DNA of 64,000 nt from Bilophila wadsworthia ATCC 49260 (GTDB taxonomy: Bacteria; Desulfobacterota; Desulfovibrionia; Desulfovibrionales; Desulfovibrionaceae), in the NCBI RefSeq assembly GCF_000701705.1, contig NZ_JNJP01000014.1, forward strand, positions 6,460-70,459, given 5' to 3'. Shown here in pieces: positions 17,025-25,360 of the stretch; positions within the stretch are counted from its first letter, which is position 1; each line of letters begins with the position of its first letter. The notes beneath the pieces were generated by a model. That model was not told the DNA's origin. It was given only the letters and a program-made list of their open reading frames with translations, and ran no database searches. Position numbers and translations under genes: made by a program.

Positions 17025-18428
17025 CTATTGAACCAGAGTGAAAGTTGCGCTCGCCAGAGGCAGCAGGGCCACGATGGCGAAGTAGGCGATCACGCCCACG
17101 ACGAGGCCGATGATCACGCCGGGCAGCATGGCGGGGTTCCAAGCGGCGTTGGCGGCCAGATGGCGCTCCTCGGCGGCGAAGTCTTCGGCGGTCTTGAATT
17201 CGCGCCGCCAGCCCGGCCAGCCGTCCATGAACCACCAGTTGATCAGCCAGATGTTGATCAGCCAGATCATGGGGATCATGGGGAACTGCTGCGGGTGCGA
17301 GAAGCCCTTCTGGGTGCCGAGCACGAAATGGGCGTACTTGTAGTAGAGGCAGTAGATCGCGATGCCGCCGAGCGTCACCAGCAGGGAACGGACGAGCACG
17401 TTGATCGGCGTGCTGAAGCGGTTGGGGCAGTTGCCGCAGTAGAACTGGAGGAACAGGGCCGGGACGAGGAAGAAGATAGCCGTCTCGCCCACATGCAGCC
17501 AGCGCCAGTCGGGGGCCGCGTCGCGGCGGTGTCCGCGGATGGCGTCGCCCCACACGAGTTCCTGCATGTACCAGAAGAACATGCACAGCGCCCACGAGAT
17601 GGCGATGATCCCGAAGAACAGGGCCAGACGGCGCAGCCACGGGGTCTTGATCATGGTGAACGGGAAGCGCTCCCAGATGCCTTCCATGAACCACACCACC
17701 ACGGTGCAGCACATGATCCACGCCACGTGGAAGTTGGCGGACACGGTTTCCGCGAAATGCTCCCAATACGGCGGGCAGATGGCGGTGAAGTACTGCCACG
17801 GGTAATACAGGATGCCCATGTGGTTGTGCATGGTCATGAAATAGATGAGCAGGCTGAGGCAGAACGTGCCGAGCCAGATGCTGAACCCGCGCACGGGCTG
17901 GGAAAGCCCCGCCCACGGCTGGCCCTCGAGCGCCACGAGCCACGCCGGGCTGATCCACGAGGCGATGACCGCGAACATCATGCAGGCCTGCGCCGCGTAT
18001 TCCGTCGAGTAGAAGTCGGTGAGGCCGAGCTTCTGGAGCTGCGCCGGGTTGAAATAGGCGAAGGCGAGGTTGCCGAGCACGCCCTCGAAGAAGCCGTGGA
18101 TCATGGCGATCATGATGCCTACGGACACCAGCGCCAGCACGAGCCCCTTCTGGAGCGGGTGGGCGCTGCGTACCCAGTCGCGCCGGAACGGCCAGAAGTC
18201 GAAAATGTAGGCCATCCAGATCAGGATGATCAGCCACCAGCGGCAATAGTTGTAGCCGACATACGGCGTGTAGAAACGCATGATCCCGCGCGGGTCCTGA
18301 AACACCCACCACGTCACGGCGAAAATCAGCAGGGTGAACGCCATGTTCGCCAACATGGGCCACGGGCCGCTCCATCGCTTGATGAGCTTGCGCTCCTCAA
18401 GATAGGGAATCTGTTGCTGTCCTGACAT
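17025..18428 (-). CDS. Polytopic membrane protein of unknown function
   Basis: 467 residues with ten to twelve predicted membrane helices, unusually rich in Trp, His and Met. Several His residues lie near membrane faces (IAMIHGFFEG, FMTMHNHMGILYY, NFHVAW, WLHVGET), a pattern that could bind haem or another metal, and CGNCPNRF carries a CxxC. I do not recognise the family. The ATG at 18428 follows GAGGAGG. It sits between a small RR-motif protein and the exported metallohydrolase in one operon under a GntR regulator. It could be a transporter or a membrane-bound redox partner; sequence alone does not decide. Confidence 0.75.
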   Translation of the reverse strand: MSGQQQIPYLEERKLIKRWSGPWPMLANMAFTLLIFAVTWWVFQDPRGIMRFYTPYVGYNYCRWWLIILIWMAYIFDFWPFRRDWVRSAHPLQKGLVLALVSVGIMIAMIHGFFEGVLGNLAFAYFNPAQLQKLGLTDFYSTEYAAQACMMFAVIASWISPAWLVALEGQPWAGLSQPVRGFSIWLGTFCLSLLIYFMTMHNHMGILYYPWQYFTAICPPYWEHFAETVSANFHVAWIMCCTVVVWFMEGIWERFPFTMIKTPWLRRLALFFGIIAISWALCMFFWYMQELVWGDAIRGHRRDAAPDWRWLHVGETAIFFLVPALFLQFYCGNCPNRFSTPINVLVRSLLVTLGGIAIYCLYYKYAHFVLGTQKGFSHPQQFPMIPMIWLINIWLINWWFMDGWPGWRREFKTAEDFAAEERHLAANAAWNPAMLPGVIIGLVVGVIAYFAIVALLPLASATFTLVQ

Positions 18429-18478
18429 CGTTATCCTCCTCGGATGCATGACTTGCGCCCCGCCCTTGCGGAGCTCCC

Positions 18479-18727
18479 TTATCCGGTCCGCCCTGCCCCT
18501 TCCGGAGCGCGGGCATACATGGCGCGCATAACCGCCGAGGCAAGTTCCCCGGCTCCTATCCGATCCGGGTCCAGCCCGAGCCGCTCGGCCTCGGCCCGCA
18601 GCATCGCCGGGCTGAATTCCGGGGGCAGGGGCGTTTCCGGGGGAACCCCTCCCGGCACGTCCCGCGTCCCGGCATCCTCCTCGGAGAACCGGAACCCGAG
18701 AAAGGCACGGCGGCTCATACGGCTCAT
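18479..18727 (-). CDS. Small protein with an N-terminal RR motif, unknown
   Basis: 82 residues. It begins MSRMSRRAFLGFRF, which has the SRRAFLG of a twin-arginine leader but lacks the hydrophobic core that should follow, so export is doubtful. The rest is Pro/Glu/Ala-rich with a helical C-terminus (AEAERLGLDPDRIGAGELASAVMRAM). Its ATG overlaps the stop of the GntR gene by four bases (ATGA), good evidence that it is translated. Function unknown; it may be a maturation or assembly factor for the operon. Confidence 0.6.
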   Translation of the reverse strand: MSRMSRRAFLGFRFSEEDAGTRDVPGGVPPETPLPPEFSPAMLRAEAERLGLDPDRIGAGELASAVMRAMYARAPEGAGRTG

Positions 18728-19371
18728 CGCGCCTCCTGCAAGGCCAGCAGGATGGTGGCATACCCCTCCACGGCCTTGGCTGCGGCCCCGGCGTCGGCGT
18801 GGCGCAGGGCGCTCAACAGCCGTGCCAGCTGCGCGAACACGTTCTCGCACTGGGGCAGCGTGCACTCCTGCAGCAGCCGCGCCAGCGCCAGACCGTCAGG
18901 CAGGACGCGGCTGGCCGCGTCCTCGAGGCGCGGATTGCCCAATACTCGGATCAATATGGAAAAAAAGCGGATCTGCGCTTGGATAAAGGTCTTCATGTCT
19001 CCGTTGCGGAGCGAGGCTCCGGCGGAGGGGAGCAAACGCTCCAGTTCGAGAATCACGGACGGGGACACGGCGGGCAGGGACGCGGCCACCAGAGGCGGCA
19101 TGAGGATGCGGAACGCGGCGAGATAATCCGCGAACGTCCCGGCGGCATGGCGCGCATCGCCCGGCAGGGCCCGGACCACGGTCCCGCTGCCGCGCCGCGT
19201 TTCAAGGATGCCCCGGCCCGCCAGCGCCCGCAGCGCCGCGCGCACCGTGGCCCGGTTCACGCCGAAAGCCTCGGCGAGGCCGCGTTCGGACGGGAGGCGC
19301 TCAAACACCCCCCAGCGGCCTTCCAAGAGAGCGCTTTCCAGCTGTCGTTCTATGCATTCCTGCTTGTCCAT
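18724..19371 (-). CDS. GntR-family (FCD-type) transcriptional regulator
   Basis: 215 residues. An N-terminal winged helix (LPSERGLAEAFGVNRATVRAALRALAGRGILETRRGSG) is typical of GntR, followed by an all-helical FCD-like effector domain that keeps few of the usual metal-binding His residues. It is the first gene of a four-gene minus-strand operon, so it probably regulates itself and the downstream membrane protein and metallohydrolase. Confidence 0.88.
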   Translation of the reverse strand: MDKQECIERQLESALLEGRWGVFERLPSERGLAEAFGVNRATVRAALRALAGRGILETRRGSGTVVRALPGDARHAAGTFADYLAAFRILMPPLVAASLPAVSPSVILELERLLPSAGASLRNGDMKTFIQAQIRFFSILIRVLGNPRLEDAASRVLPDGLALARLLQECTLPQCENVFAQLARLLSALRHADAGAAAKAVEGYATILLALQEAR

Positions 19372-19780
19372 GCAGTCCTTGCCCGCTGTTGTGGGAACGG
19401 CTATGGAATGATTCTCATGCCTTCAGCATACGGGCCCCCGGCAAATCCGATCAACTCTTTTTTCAAAATTGCGCTACATGCATACAACGCATTGTTTTTA
19501 CATGCCTTCAACGGTAAAAGTGGTTGGACCAGATAGCCGCTGGAAACCAAAAAAGACGGCCATGCGGCCCCTTTTGCCTACCGGAAGGCCTCCTTTTCGG
19601 GCTCTAACAGGCCTTTTTGCCGGGTATGCGCCCAATTGGATGAACCAATACTATCCGGCCTCCCACCTCTTCCTTCCCCTCCGGCAGCTCCCCGGGAAGC
19701 CCGGCGCCCCGATCCCCCCTCGGCCAGCTCTTGCCTTTCTTTCGAAATCCATCACAATGCCCCAAACACCGGAGCTTCGC
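19372..19780. other. Divergent intergenic region, GntR operon / 19781 gene
   Basis: About 400 bp. The left half is AT-rich and carries repeated ATGCAT/GCATAC/CGCAT words near 19475-19510 that could be operator DNA for the GntR protein. The open frame that runs through it into the next gene lacks homology and a ribosome site. Confidence 0.45.
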
Positions 19781-20962
19781 ATGCAGCAGTTTTCCCCGTG
19801 GATCGCCGGATTTCCCGGCCTGATCTGGAGCATCGACATCCCCCATTCCCGCCTCAAGGTCTTCAACTGCTGGAGCATCCCCGGCCTCGACGTGCCGCGC
19901 CTGCTCAAGGACGCCCGTTACCGGAAAAAAGCCGTACGGCGCGAGGATCACGCCCTGCTCATGGAATTCTGGGACATGCTCACCGCCCGCCGCCCCGCCG
20001 CCGTCACCTTCCGGCTGACGAACGGCAACGGGACGTACATCCTGCAAGGCTGGCCCGGCGAAAACGACACGCTCTATTACGGGTTCCTCAAGGAAGCCTT
20101 CCTCCCGGCGGCGTATTCGGCGGACGGGCGGCCCGGGACCTGCCAGATGGACATCGGCGGCATCGGCTATCCCGTCTTCGCGCTCGACATCCCCACGCGC
20201 GGGCTGCTGATCATCAACGACGCGGCCCGCAGCCTGTTCGCGGCGGCATCCCGCGATCCCAACACCCTGGGCCTCGCCGATATCGCCCCCGGCGGGCTTG
20301 CCGAAAAGCTGCTTGAAGCCGGGAACAAAGCCCTTGCCAACGACGCGTGGGCGGGCACGCTCACGTTCAGCAACGCCCAGCGCGGCCTGTTCAGCGCCAA
20401 GGTACGCCTCACCCCCTGCGGCGGCGCGGGGGAAGGGCGGGTCGTGCGCGTGGCGCTCCTGAACATCCCCGAAAACCGGAAAAGCGCGGCCTGTCCGCCT
20501 TCCGAGGAAGACGCCCAAACCGCGCCCCGCCCGCTCCGCGAGGGGCTGGAAAGCCTTTTCGCCCCCTACGCCGGAGAGCTGGACGGCCTCCTTTTTTCCG
20601 ACATCCAGTCCCACAAGGGGCAGGTCGTCGTGTACGGCGCGGGCCCCGCCTTCCGCGAGCTGCGCTGGGGGGCGGAACACGCCTACGAAGGCACCATCGC
20701 ACAGGACATCGAACGCTTCGGCCTGCGCTCGCTCACCGTGGAGGATACGCTGGACAGCATCAAGTCCATCGACTGGGTGCTGTTCGCCCCACACGGCATC
20801 CGCTCCTATTTCGCCAAACCGTTCTATACGGAGCAGGGCCTGCACGCCATCCTCATCCTCGCCAGCCTCCGCCCCGGTTCCTTCGGCGCGGACGCCGAAA
20901 CCCGCTTCGCCAGCCTCATGGGGCCTTTTGAAAGGCTGATCGGCGCATGGCGCAAAGGCTGA
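19781..20962 (+). CDS. Unknown protein with PAS-like N-terminal segment
   Basis: 393 residues from the ATG at 19781, which has GGAG six bases ahead; the frame is open farther upstream but that part looks non-coding. The start FPGLIWSIDIPHSRLKVFNCWSIPGLD resembles a PAS sensor core, and a second similar segment (IPTRGLLIINDAARSLFAAASRD) may be another. The C-terminal half (DGLLFSDIQSHKGQVVVYGAG, then HGIRSYFAKPFYTEQGLHAI) has no motif I know. No output domain such as HTH, kinase or GGDEF is visible. It is divergent from the GntR operon and ends at a terminator shared with phzF. Confidence 0.65.
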   Translation: MQQFSPWIAGFPGLIWSIDIPHSRLKVFNCWSIPGLDVPRLLKDARYRKKAVRREDHALLMEFWDMLTARRPAAVTFRLTNGNGTYILQGWPGENDTLYYGFLKEAFLPAAYSADGRPGTCQMDIGGIGYPVFALDIPTRGLLIINDAARSLFAAASRDPNTLGLADIAPGGLAEKLLEAGNKALANDAWAGTLTFSNAQRGLFSAKVRLTPCGGAGEGRVVRVALLNIPENRKSAACPPSEEDAQTAPRPLREGLESLFAPYAGELDGLLFSDIQSHKGQVVVYGAGPAFRELRWGAEHAYEGTIAQDIERFGLRSLTVEDTLDSIKSIDWVLFAPHGIRSYFAKPFYTEQGLHAILILASLRPGSFGADAETRFASLMGPFERLIGAWRKG

Positions 20963-21045
20963 TGCCCTTAAAACAGCTTTGGTCGTGGGAGGCGGGCACG
21001 AAAAAGAAGGGCTTGGATGGCCTCCCCGCGGGCAGGCATAATGAA

Positions 21046-21072
21046 GGGGAGCTTTCCTGAAGGAAGCTCCCC
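21046..21072. terminator. Bidirectional hairpin between convergent genes
   Basis: GGGGAGCTT (21046-21054) pairs with AAGCTCCCC (21064-21072), and the inner TCC/GGA extends the stem. It separates the 19781 gene and the convergent phzF-family gene. T-runs are poor on both sides. Confidence 0.6.
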
Positions 21073-21118
21073 TGATGCGTTATCGTGCCTTTCGGATGGC
21101 GCCGTTGGCTTCGTGCCT

Positions 21119-21985
21119 TTACCAGCGGAGCGTGCCGCTGGCCGAGCTCACCGCCGTTCCGCCGAGGCGCACGGCATCGAGCTTCCCGCTATCGGAAGCA
21201 AGGATCAGTTCCAGTTCCCCGGTTCCCGGGCGGTCGAGGATATGGCCCTGCTCAAGCCGGATGCGCGTCCCGGAACACAGCCCGTGCGCGTGCATGTAGG
21301 AAGCCATGCACCCGGCGGCCGATCCGGTGAAAGGATCTTCCCCGGCGTTGTCCGGATCGATGAGCCGGGCGTGCACATCCGTTTCAGGCTCCACGCCTTC
21401 GGGGGCGAACACGTACGCCGCCGACACGCCGAGGGGCGCCAAAACAGCTTTGAGGGCGGGCCTGTCCATGTTGATCCGCCGGAGCGCCGCAAGCTCCCGG
21501 ACGGGAACCATCAGGAAGCTGACGCCCCCCCGCATGAGCTGGCACGGAAGCCCTTCCCGGAGATCGGAAGCCTGAAGCCCGAGCGCTTGGGCCGTTGTCC
21601 CGGCGTCGGCGCACGTGTCCGGGACGGCGGGGGGCTGGGTCATGATCACCCTGTCGGGGCGGATGTCCACGGGCAGCACGCCGATGGCGAACTCGAACCG
21701 CGCGGTGCCCGGCTTGAGCACGCCCAGTTCCCGCAAAAGGTGCCCCGTGGCAATGGTGGGATGCCCCGCAAAGGGGATTTCCCCGCGCGGCATGAAATAG
21801 CGGACACGCACGTCCGCCTTGTCGGAGGCCAACACGAACGCCGTTTCCGGGGCGTTGGTCTCGCGCGCGATGCGCAGCATGTCGGCGGGCTCGATGCCGT
21901 CGGCGTCCGTCACCACGGCGCAGGGGTTGCCGGTAAATGGCACCGCAGTAAACGCATCCACGATGTGAAAGGTGCAATTGGGCAT
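21119..21985 (-). CDS. PhzF-family isomerase
   Basis: 288 residues covering a complete PhzF/diaminopimelate-epimerase-like fold: FHIVDAFTAVPFTGNPCAVV at the start, the conserved Glu in NAPETAFV, EIPFAGHPTIATGHLL, and DPFTGSAAG near the C-terminus. Members isomerise or epimerise small amino- or hydroxy-acid derivatives. It lies downstream of the ABC/hydrolase operon but beyond a strong hairpin, so it may be expressed at a lower level or separately. Its substrate is probably related to the one handled by the operon; this is inference from context. Confidence 0.88.
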   Translation of the reverse strand: MPNCTFHIVDAFTAVPFTGNPCAVVTDADGIEPADMLRIARETNAPETAFVLASDKADVRVRYFMPRGEIPFAGHPTIATGHLLRELGVLKPGTARFEFAIGVLPVDIRPDRVIMTQPPAVPDTCADAGTTAQALGLQASDLREGLPCQLMRGGVSFLMVPVRELAALRRINMDRPALKAVLAPLGVSAAYVFAPEGVEPETDVHARLIDPDNAGEDPFTGSAAGCMASYMHAHGLCSGTRIRLEQGHILDRPGTGELELILASDSGKLDAVRLGGTAVSSASGTLRW

Positions 21986-22246
21986 AACATATCCTTCAGA
22001 GGCAGCCTGTTACGGCTTTTGATGGAGGAGGGACGCACGCGGCGGCCGGAACGGCGCCGCACGTCAGGTTGGCTTGGATGGGAAGCGCCGCGCGGGGACA
22101 GCCTTCATACGGGGCACGGGCGGAAACCCGGCCCACGGAGCATCGCGCCCGGAGGCAGCCTCTGCGGGCAACCTTCCCCTCACAAGGGAGGTGCGGAAAA
22201 AGGCCCTCCACAGACGTCGGAAAGAGGCGCATTGGAGATCAGGAGG
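21986..22246. other. Gap between the ridA-family gene's terminator and phzF
   Basis: No gene, RNA or repeat that I can support. It may hold a weak promoter for the phzF-family gene. Confidence 0.4.
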
Positions 22247-22285
22247 CCCGCCCGCAGCGGTTCCCAAAAAACCGCTGCGGGCGGG
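22247..22285 (-). terminator. Strong terminator after the RidA-family gene
   Basis: A 16-bp perfect stem, CCCGCCCGCAGCGGTT with AACCGCTGCGGGCGGG. The loop reads TTTTTTGGG on the minus strand. It lies about 45 bp after the RidA-family stop and probably ends most transcription from the ABC transporter promoter. Confidence 0.7.
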
Positions 22286-22328
22286 AAGCCGGATGCATTC
22301 AGGCGGGGGGAGCTGCCACGAACGGCCG

Positions 22329-22781
22329 TCATCCGGCAAAACCTTCAAGTTCCACTTCAACCACGGCGGCGGGGTTCGGAAGCGCGGCCACGCCGACGCA
22401 TGTGCAGGCCGGGGCGCAGGACAGCCCCGCGCCGCCTTCCCCGGTACCGGGACCTTCAGGGGAGCCGGGGGCATCCCCTTCCTCCGGAACGCGGCGGAAA
22501 ACCCGCTCGAACGCCCGGTCGAACGCATCCTTCTGGCCCATGTCCGTGAGGAAGACGGTCATCTTCGCCACCTGTTCCGGGGCAAACCCGGCTTCGGCAA
22601 GGATCCCGCGGATATTCCCGAGCACGGTGAGGGACTGCTCATAGCAGCCGGGGTGGTCGATGCGCCCCGTTTCGGGGTTCTGGGCCACCTGCCCGGACAG
22701 GAAGAACCGGCCGTCCTTGAGGGTCATGCGCGAGAACGGGAGCCCTGCGGGGCCGCGCCCGATACGCGTAACCGTGCCCAT
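22329..22781 (-). CDS. RidA-family protein with altered active site
   Basis: 150 residues. The N-terminal two thirds match the RidA/YjgF fold (GRFFLSGQVAQNPETG, LTVLGNIRGILAEAGFAPEQVAKMTVFLTDM). RidA enzymes hydrolyse reactive enamines or imines formed from amino acids. Here the segment that should read PARTCV reads PACTCV, so the Arg needed for deaminase activity is Cys. A Gly/Pro-rich insertion of about 15 residues precedes it. It may be a non-deaminating Rid subtype. The ATG begins one base after the stop of the upstream M24 gene, so it is in that operon. Confidence 0.82.
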   Translation of the reverse strand: MGTVTRIGRGPAGLPFSRMTLKDGRFFLSGQVAQNPETGRIDHPGCYEQSLTVLGNIRGILAEAGFAPEQVAKMTVFLTDMGQKDAFDRAFERVFRRVPEEGDAPGSPEGPGTGEGGAGLSCAPACTCVGVAALPNPAAVVEVELEGFAG

Positions 22782-22782
22782 A

Positions 22783-23940
22783 TCAACCGCCGCCGCTGTA
22801 ATAGGAGTCGGACGCGACGTACGGCTCGCGCCAGTCCTTGTACCAGCCGAGGATCTTGCAGCCGTTGAAATCCAACAGCACCGTGTCGCGGGAGTACAGG
22901 ATGGTTCCGCCGGGGCCCTGCACATGCGGGTTCAGCACCAGCACCATGCCTTCCTTGAGCACGGTGGCATCGCCCGGTGCGATCCACGGGGCCTCCTGCG
23001 AGGCGACGCCGATGCCGTGCCCCCAGTGGACGCCGGTGACGGGGGTGACGCCCGCCCGCTCCGCCGCGTCCAGCATGGCGGCGTAGAGATCCGCGCAGGT
23101 CGCGCCGGGCCGCACGGCGGCGAGGGCGGCCTTGCGCATGGCGACAAGCCCTTCATACGCTTTCGTCTGTTCCGGCAGGGGCCAGCCCATCGTCATGAGC
23201 CGCGAGCCGAACGCCCAATAGCCGTTCAGCGACGCCTGAAGGTCAAGGCGGTTCATTTCGTCGCGGGCCGTCTTCTTGCCCTGCCCGATGCCGAACTTGG
23301 GCGACTCGGCCCAATAGTCTTTGGCATGGGCTCCGGTGGCGGACTGGGAAATCCCGTTGTAGCCGACGGCCTCAAAGCCCCGTTCAAGGGCGTGCATACG
23401 GATGAGCTCCGCCTGCCCCTTTTCCGCACGGGCGTCACAGGCGAGGCTGTGATGGGCGGCTCCCAGGATGGCATGGTCGGCGCGGTAGGCGAGATCCTCA
23501 AGGAAAGCCGCCTCCTCCGCGCTCTTGATCTGGCGTATGGCGCTGATCGCGGCGGAAATGTCCGTGAGCGCCCATTCGCCCAGGGCATCGCGCAGGGCCA
23601 CGCTGGCGCGGTTCATGTCCAGCCCTATGGAGGCCAGCCCCAGCGGGCGGAGGAAAGCCGCCAGTTCCGCAGCGGCGTGCGTGGCATCAAGGCTTCCCGG
23701 ATAGGCGCGGACATCCGAAATGATGCCCCGTTCCCAGCTTCTGGCCCAGAGGGACGGGCTCAGGACGAGGGGGAGCCTGCCTTTGGCGAACAGGACGAAT
23801 GCGAGGCCAGGATGCTCGTCCGTGAACGGGAGGTGCACCTGCGCCGCGTAACGCATGTTGTCCCCGCCGGACAAAAGGAACGCATCGCAGCCCGAGCGCT
23901 CCAGTTCCGACTGGATCTTTTCAAGTACGGTCGTATTCAA
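22783..23940 (-). CDS. Creatinase/Xaa-Pro-peptidase-fold (M24) hydrolase lacking metal ligands
   Basis: 385 residues with the creatinase N-terminal domain and the pita-bread C-terminal domain. Of the five metal ligands of M24 aminopeptidases, the first Asp (RLDLQAS) and the His (GHGIGV) are recognisable. The second Asp is Phe in GYWAFGSR, the first Glu is Asn in VLVLNP, and the last Glu is Arg in LYSRDTVLL. Metal-free enzymes with this fold include creatinase and ectoine hydrolase, which open C-N bonds in small amidino compounds. It pairs with a second such gene in an amino-acid ABC transporter operon, so a small N-containing substrate is more likely than a peptide. Confidence 0.85.
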   Translation of the reverse strand: MNTTVLEKIQSELERSGCDAFLLSGGDNMRYAAQVHLPFTDEHPGLAFVLFAKGRLPLVLSPSLWARSWERGIISDVRAYPGSLDATHAAAELAAFLRPLGLASIGLDMNRASVALRDALGEWALTDISAAISAIRQIKSAEEAAFLEDLAYRADHAILGAAHHSLACDARAEKGQAELIRMHALERGFEAVGYNGISQSATGAHAKDYWAESPKFGIGQGKKTARDEMNRLDLQASLNGYWAFGSRLMTMGWPLPEQTKAYEGLVAMRKAALAAVRPGATCADLYAAMLDAAERAGVTPVTGVHWGHGIGVASQEAPWIAPGDATVLKEGMVLVLNPHVQGPGGTILYSRDTVLLDFNGCKILGWYKDWREPYVASDSYYSGGG

Positions 23941-24100
23941 GTTCTTCTCCTTGGCTCTGTCGGCAATGGCTTGCCGTTTCCCGGCATCAAAAGCCGGAAG
24001 CCGGCCATTCCCGCCCGGCCGGGCGGTCGTGTAGCGGTGCCTTTCCCTGTTGCGGGGAGGGCGGGGATGGCGGTTCGATCTTCCACGGGCGCGTGCTCCC

Positions 24101-25285
24101 TTAGTGGGCGCTGCGGAACCCTGTGATCATGTAGGGCATGTCCCAGTTCCGATGCCAGCTCAGGAGGCGCGGCCCATCCTTTTCCACGGCATAGATGTCG
24201 ATGGAGCGGAGGAGTTCCCCTTCCGGGCCCAGTGTCGCCACATCAAGGGCGATGACCATGTTCTCGCAGAGCACGGTCGGATCGTCGGCGGCGAGGTACG
24301 GCCCTTCGATCTCCCCGCGCCCGACGCCGTGGCCTATGCCGGAAGCGCTGGAAAGCGGGATGCCCCGCTTTGCGGCTTCCTTCACCACCGCGCCGTGGAT
24401 ATCCGAACAGGCAACGCCGGGGCGGAGCATGTCGAGCGCCAGCATTTTGAGGCTCAGGTTGTCGGCGCAGGCGCTGCGGACGCGCGGGTCCATGTCCTCG
24501 CCTATGTGGATCATGCGCGCGGTGACGCCCCAGTACCCGCCGTGGCAGCAGGCATATTCGATCCGGCAGAGCCCTTCCGAGGGAAGGAAACCGCGCTGCG
24601 GCATATAGTTGGCGCCGATGGCTTCCCCAGCCACCGCCGCCATGTTGCCGCTCATGCTTGTGCCGCCCTCATAGGCGTGGATGCGTACCCGCTCGATGAA
24701 TTCGGGCACGGTGTAAAAGCCCTTGCGGTAGGCGCTGCCCGAATGCGCGCCCTCCATGTGGTTGATCGCGCCGATGATGCCGGTATCCACCTGGCGGCAG
24801 GCCATTTCGATCCGGTCGATTTCCTCGGGGAGCTTCACAAGGCGCAGGCCGCGCAGCATGGGGCCCGCATCCTTGAACGAACAGCCGGGGAAGGCCGCGC
24901 GCAGGGCGTCGAATACGGAAGCGGCGGTCTGGCTGAAATCAACGCCGACCACGCCGTCCAGATCGGGGCGGCTTTCCTTGAGGCGGCGGATAAGGCAATC
25001 CGCGCCCACGGCATCTTCCGCCACGGCCACGCAGACGGCGGAGGGTTCCTTGGCAAGCTGCGCTTCGGCGGGCTGGGCCAGATCGGGATACAGCCAGCAG
25101 GTGCAGGCCGCCTCGTCCGTTCCGGGCTCGAACAGGGCGAGGACAGCCCTGTCCGGGGTCTGTTTGACATAGGGGAGCATGGGGCCGGCCACGTACCCGA
25201 AATTTTCGGGATCGGCCAGCAGGAGGCTCCGCATACCCTGCTCCCGCATGGCTCCGGCGAGCCGGGATTGAATGGATGCTTGCAT
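24101..25285 (-). CDS. Second creatinase-fold (M24) hydrolase with degenerate metal site
   Basis: 394 residues with the same two-domain architecture as its neighbour but clearly divergent, so not a recent duplicate. The pita-bread His is kept (SGIGHGVGRGEIEGPY). The Asp ligands read Glu/Tyr and Val (RIEYACCHGGYWGVTARM), one Glu position reads Asp (MVIALDV), and the last reads Ile or Asp (LRSIDIYAV). It is therefore also a candidate metal-independent amidino-, lactam- or ectoine-type hydrolase. Both genes follow the ABC permease. Two different paralogues might act in sequence or as a heterodimer. Confidence 0.85.
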   Translation of the reverse strand: MQASIQSRLAGAMREQGMRSLLLADPENFGYVAGPMLPYVKQTPDRAVLALFEPGTDEAACTCWLYPDLAQPAEAQLAKEPSAVCVAVAEDAVGADCLIRRLKESRPDLDGVVGVDFSQTAASVFDALRAAFPGCSFKDAGPMLRGLRLVKLPEEIDRIEMACRQVDTGIIGAINHMEGAHSGSAYRKGFYTVPEFIERVRIHAYEGGTSMSGNMAAVAGEAIGANYMPQRGFLPSEGLCRIEYACCHGGYWGVTARMIHIGEDMDPRVRSACADNLSLKMLALDMLRPGVACSDIHGAVVKEAAKRGIPLSSASGIGHGVGRGEIEGPYLAADDPTVLCENMVIALDVATLGPEGELLRSIDIYAVEKDGPRLLSWHRNWDMPYMITGFRSAH

Positions 25286-25360
25286 GTATACTCCTTGTGT
25301 TCACACAGTATTGCCTGTTGCGCGGCGGCTGCCGCCTTTCACGAAATCCCGCTGCCCCCG

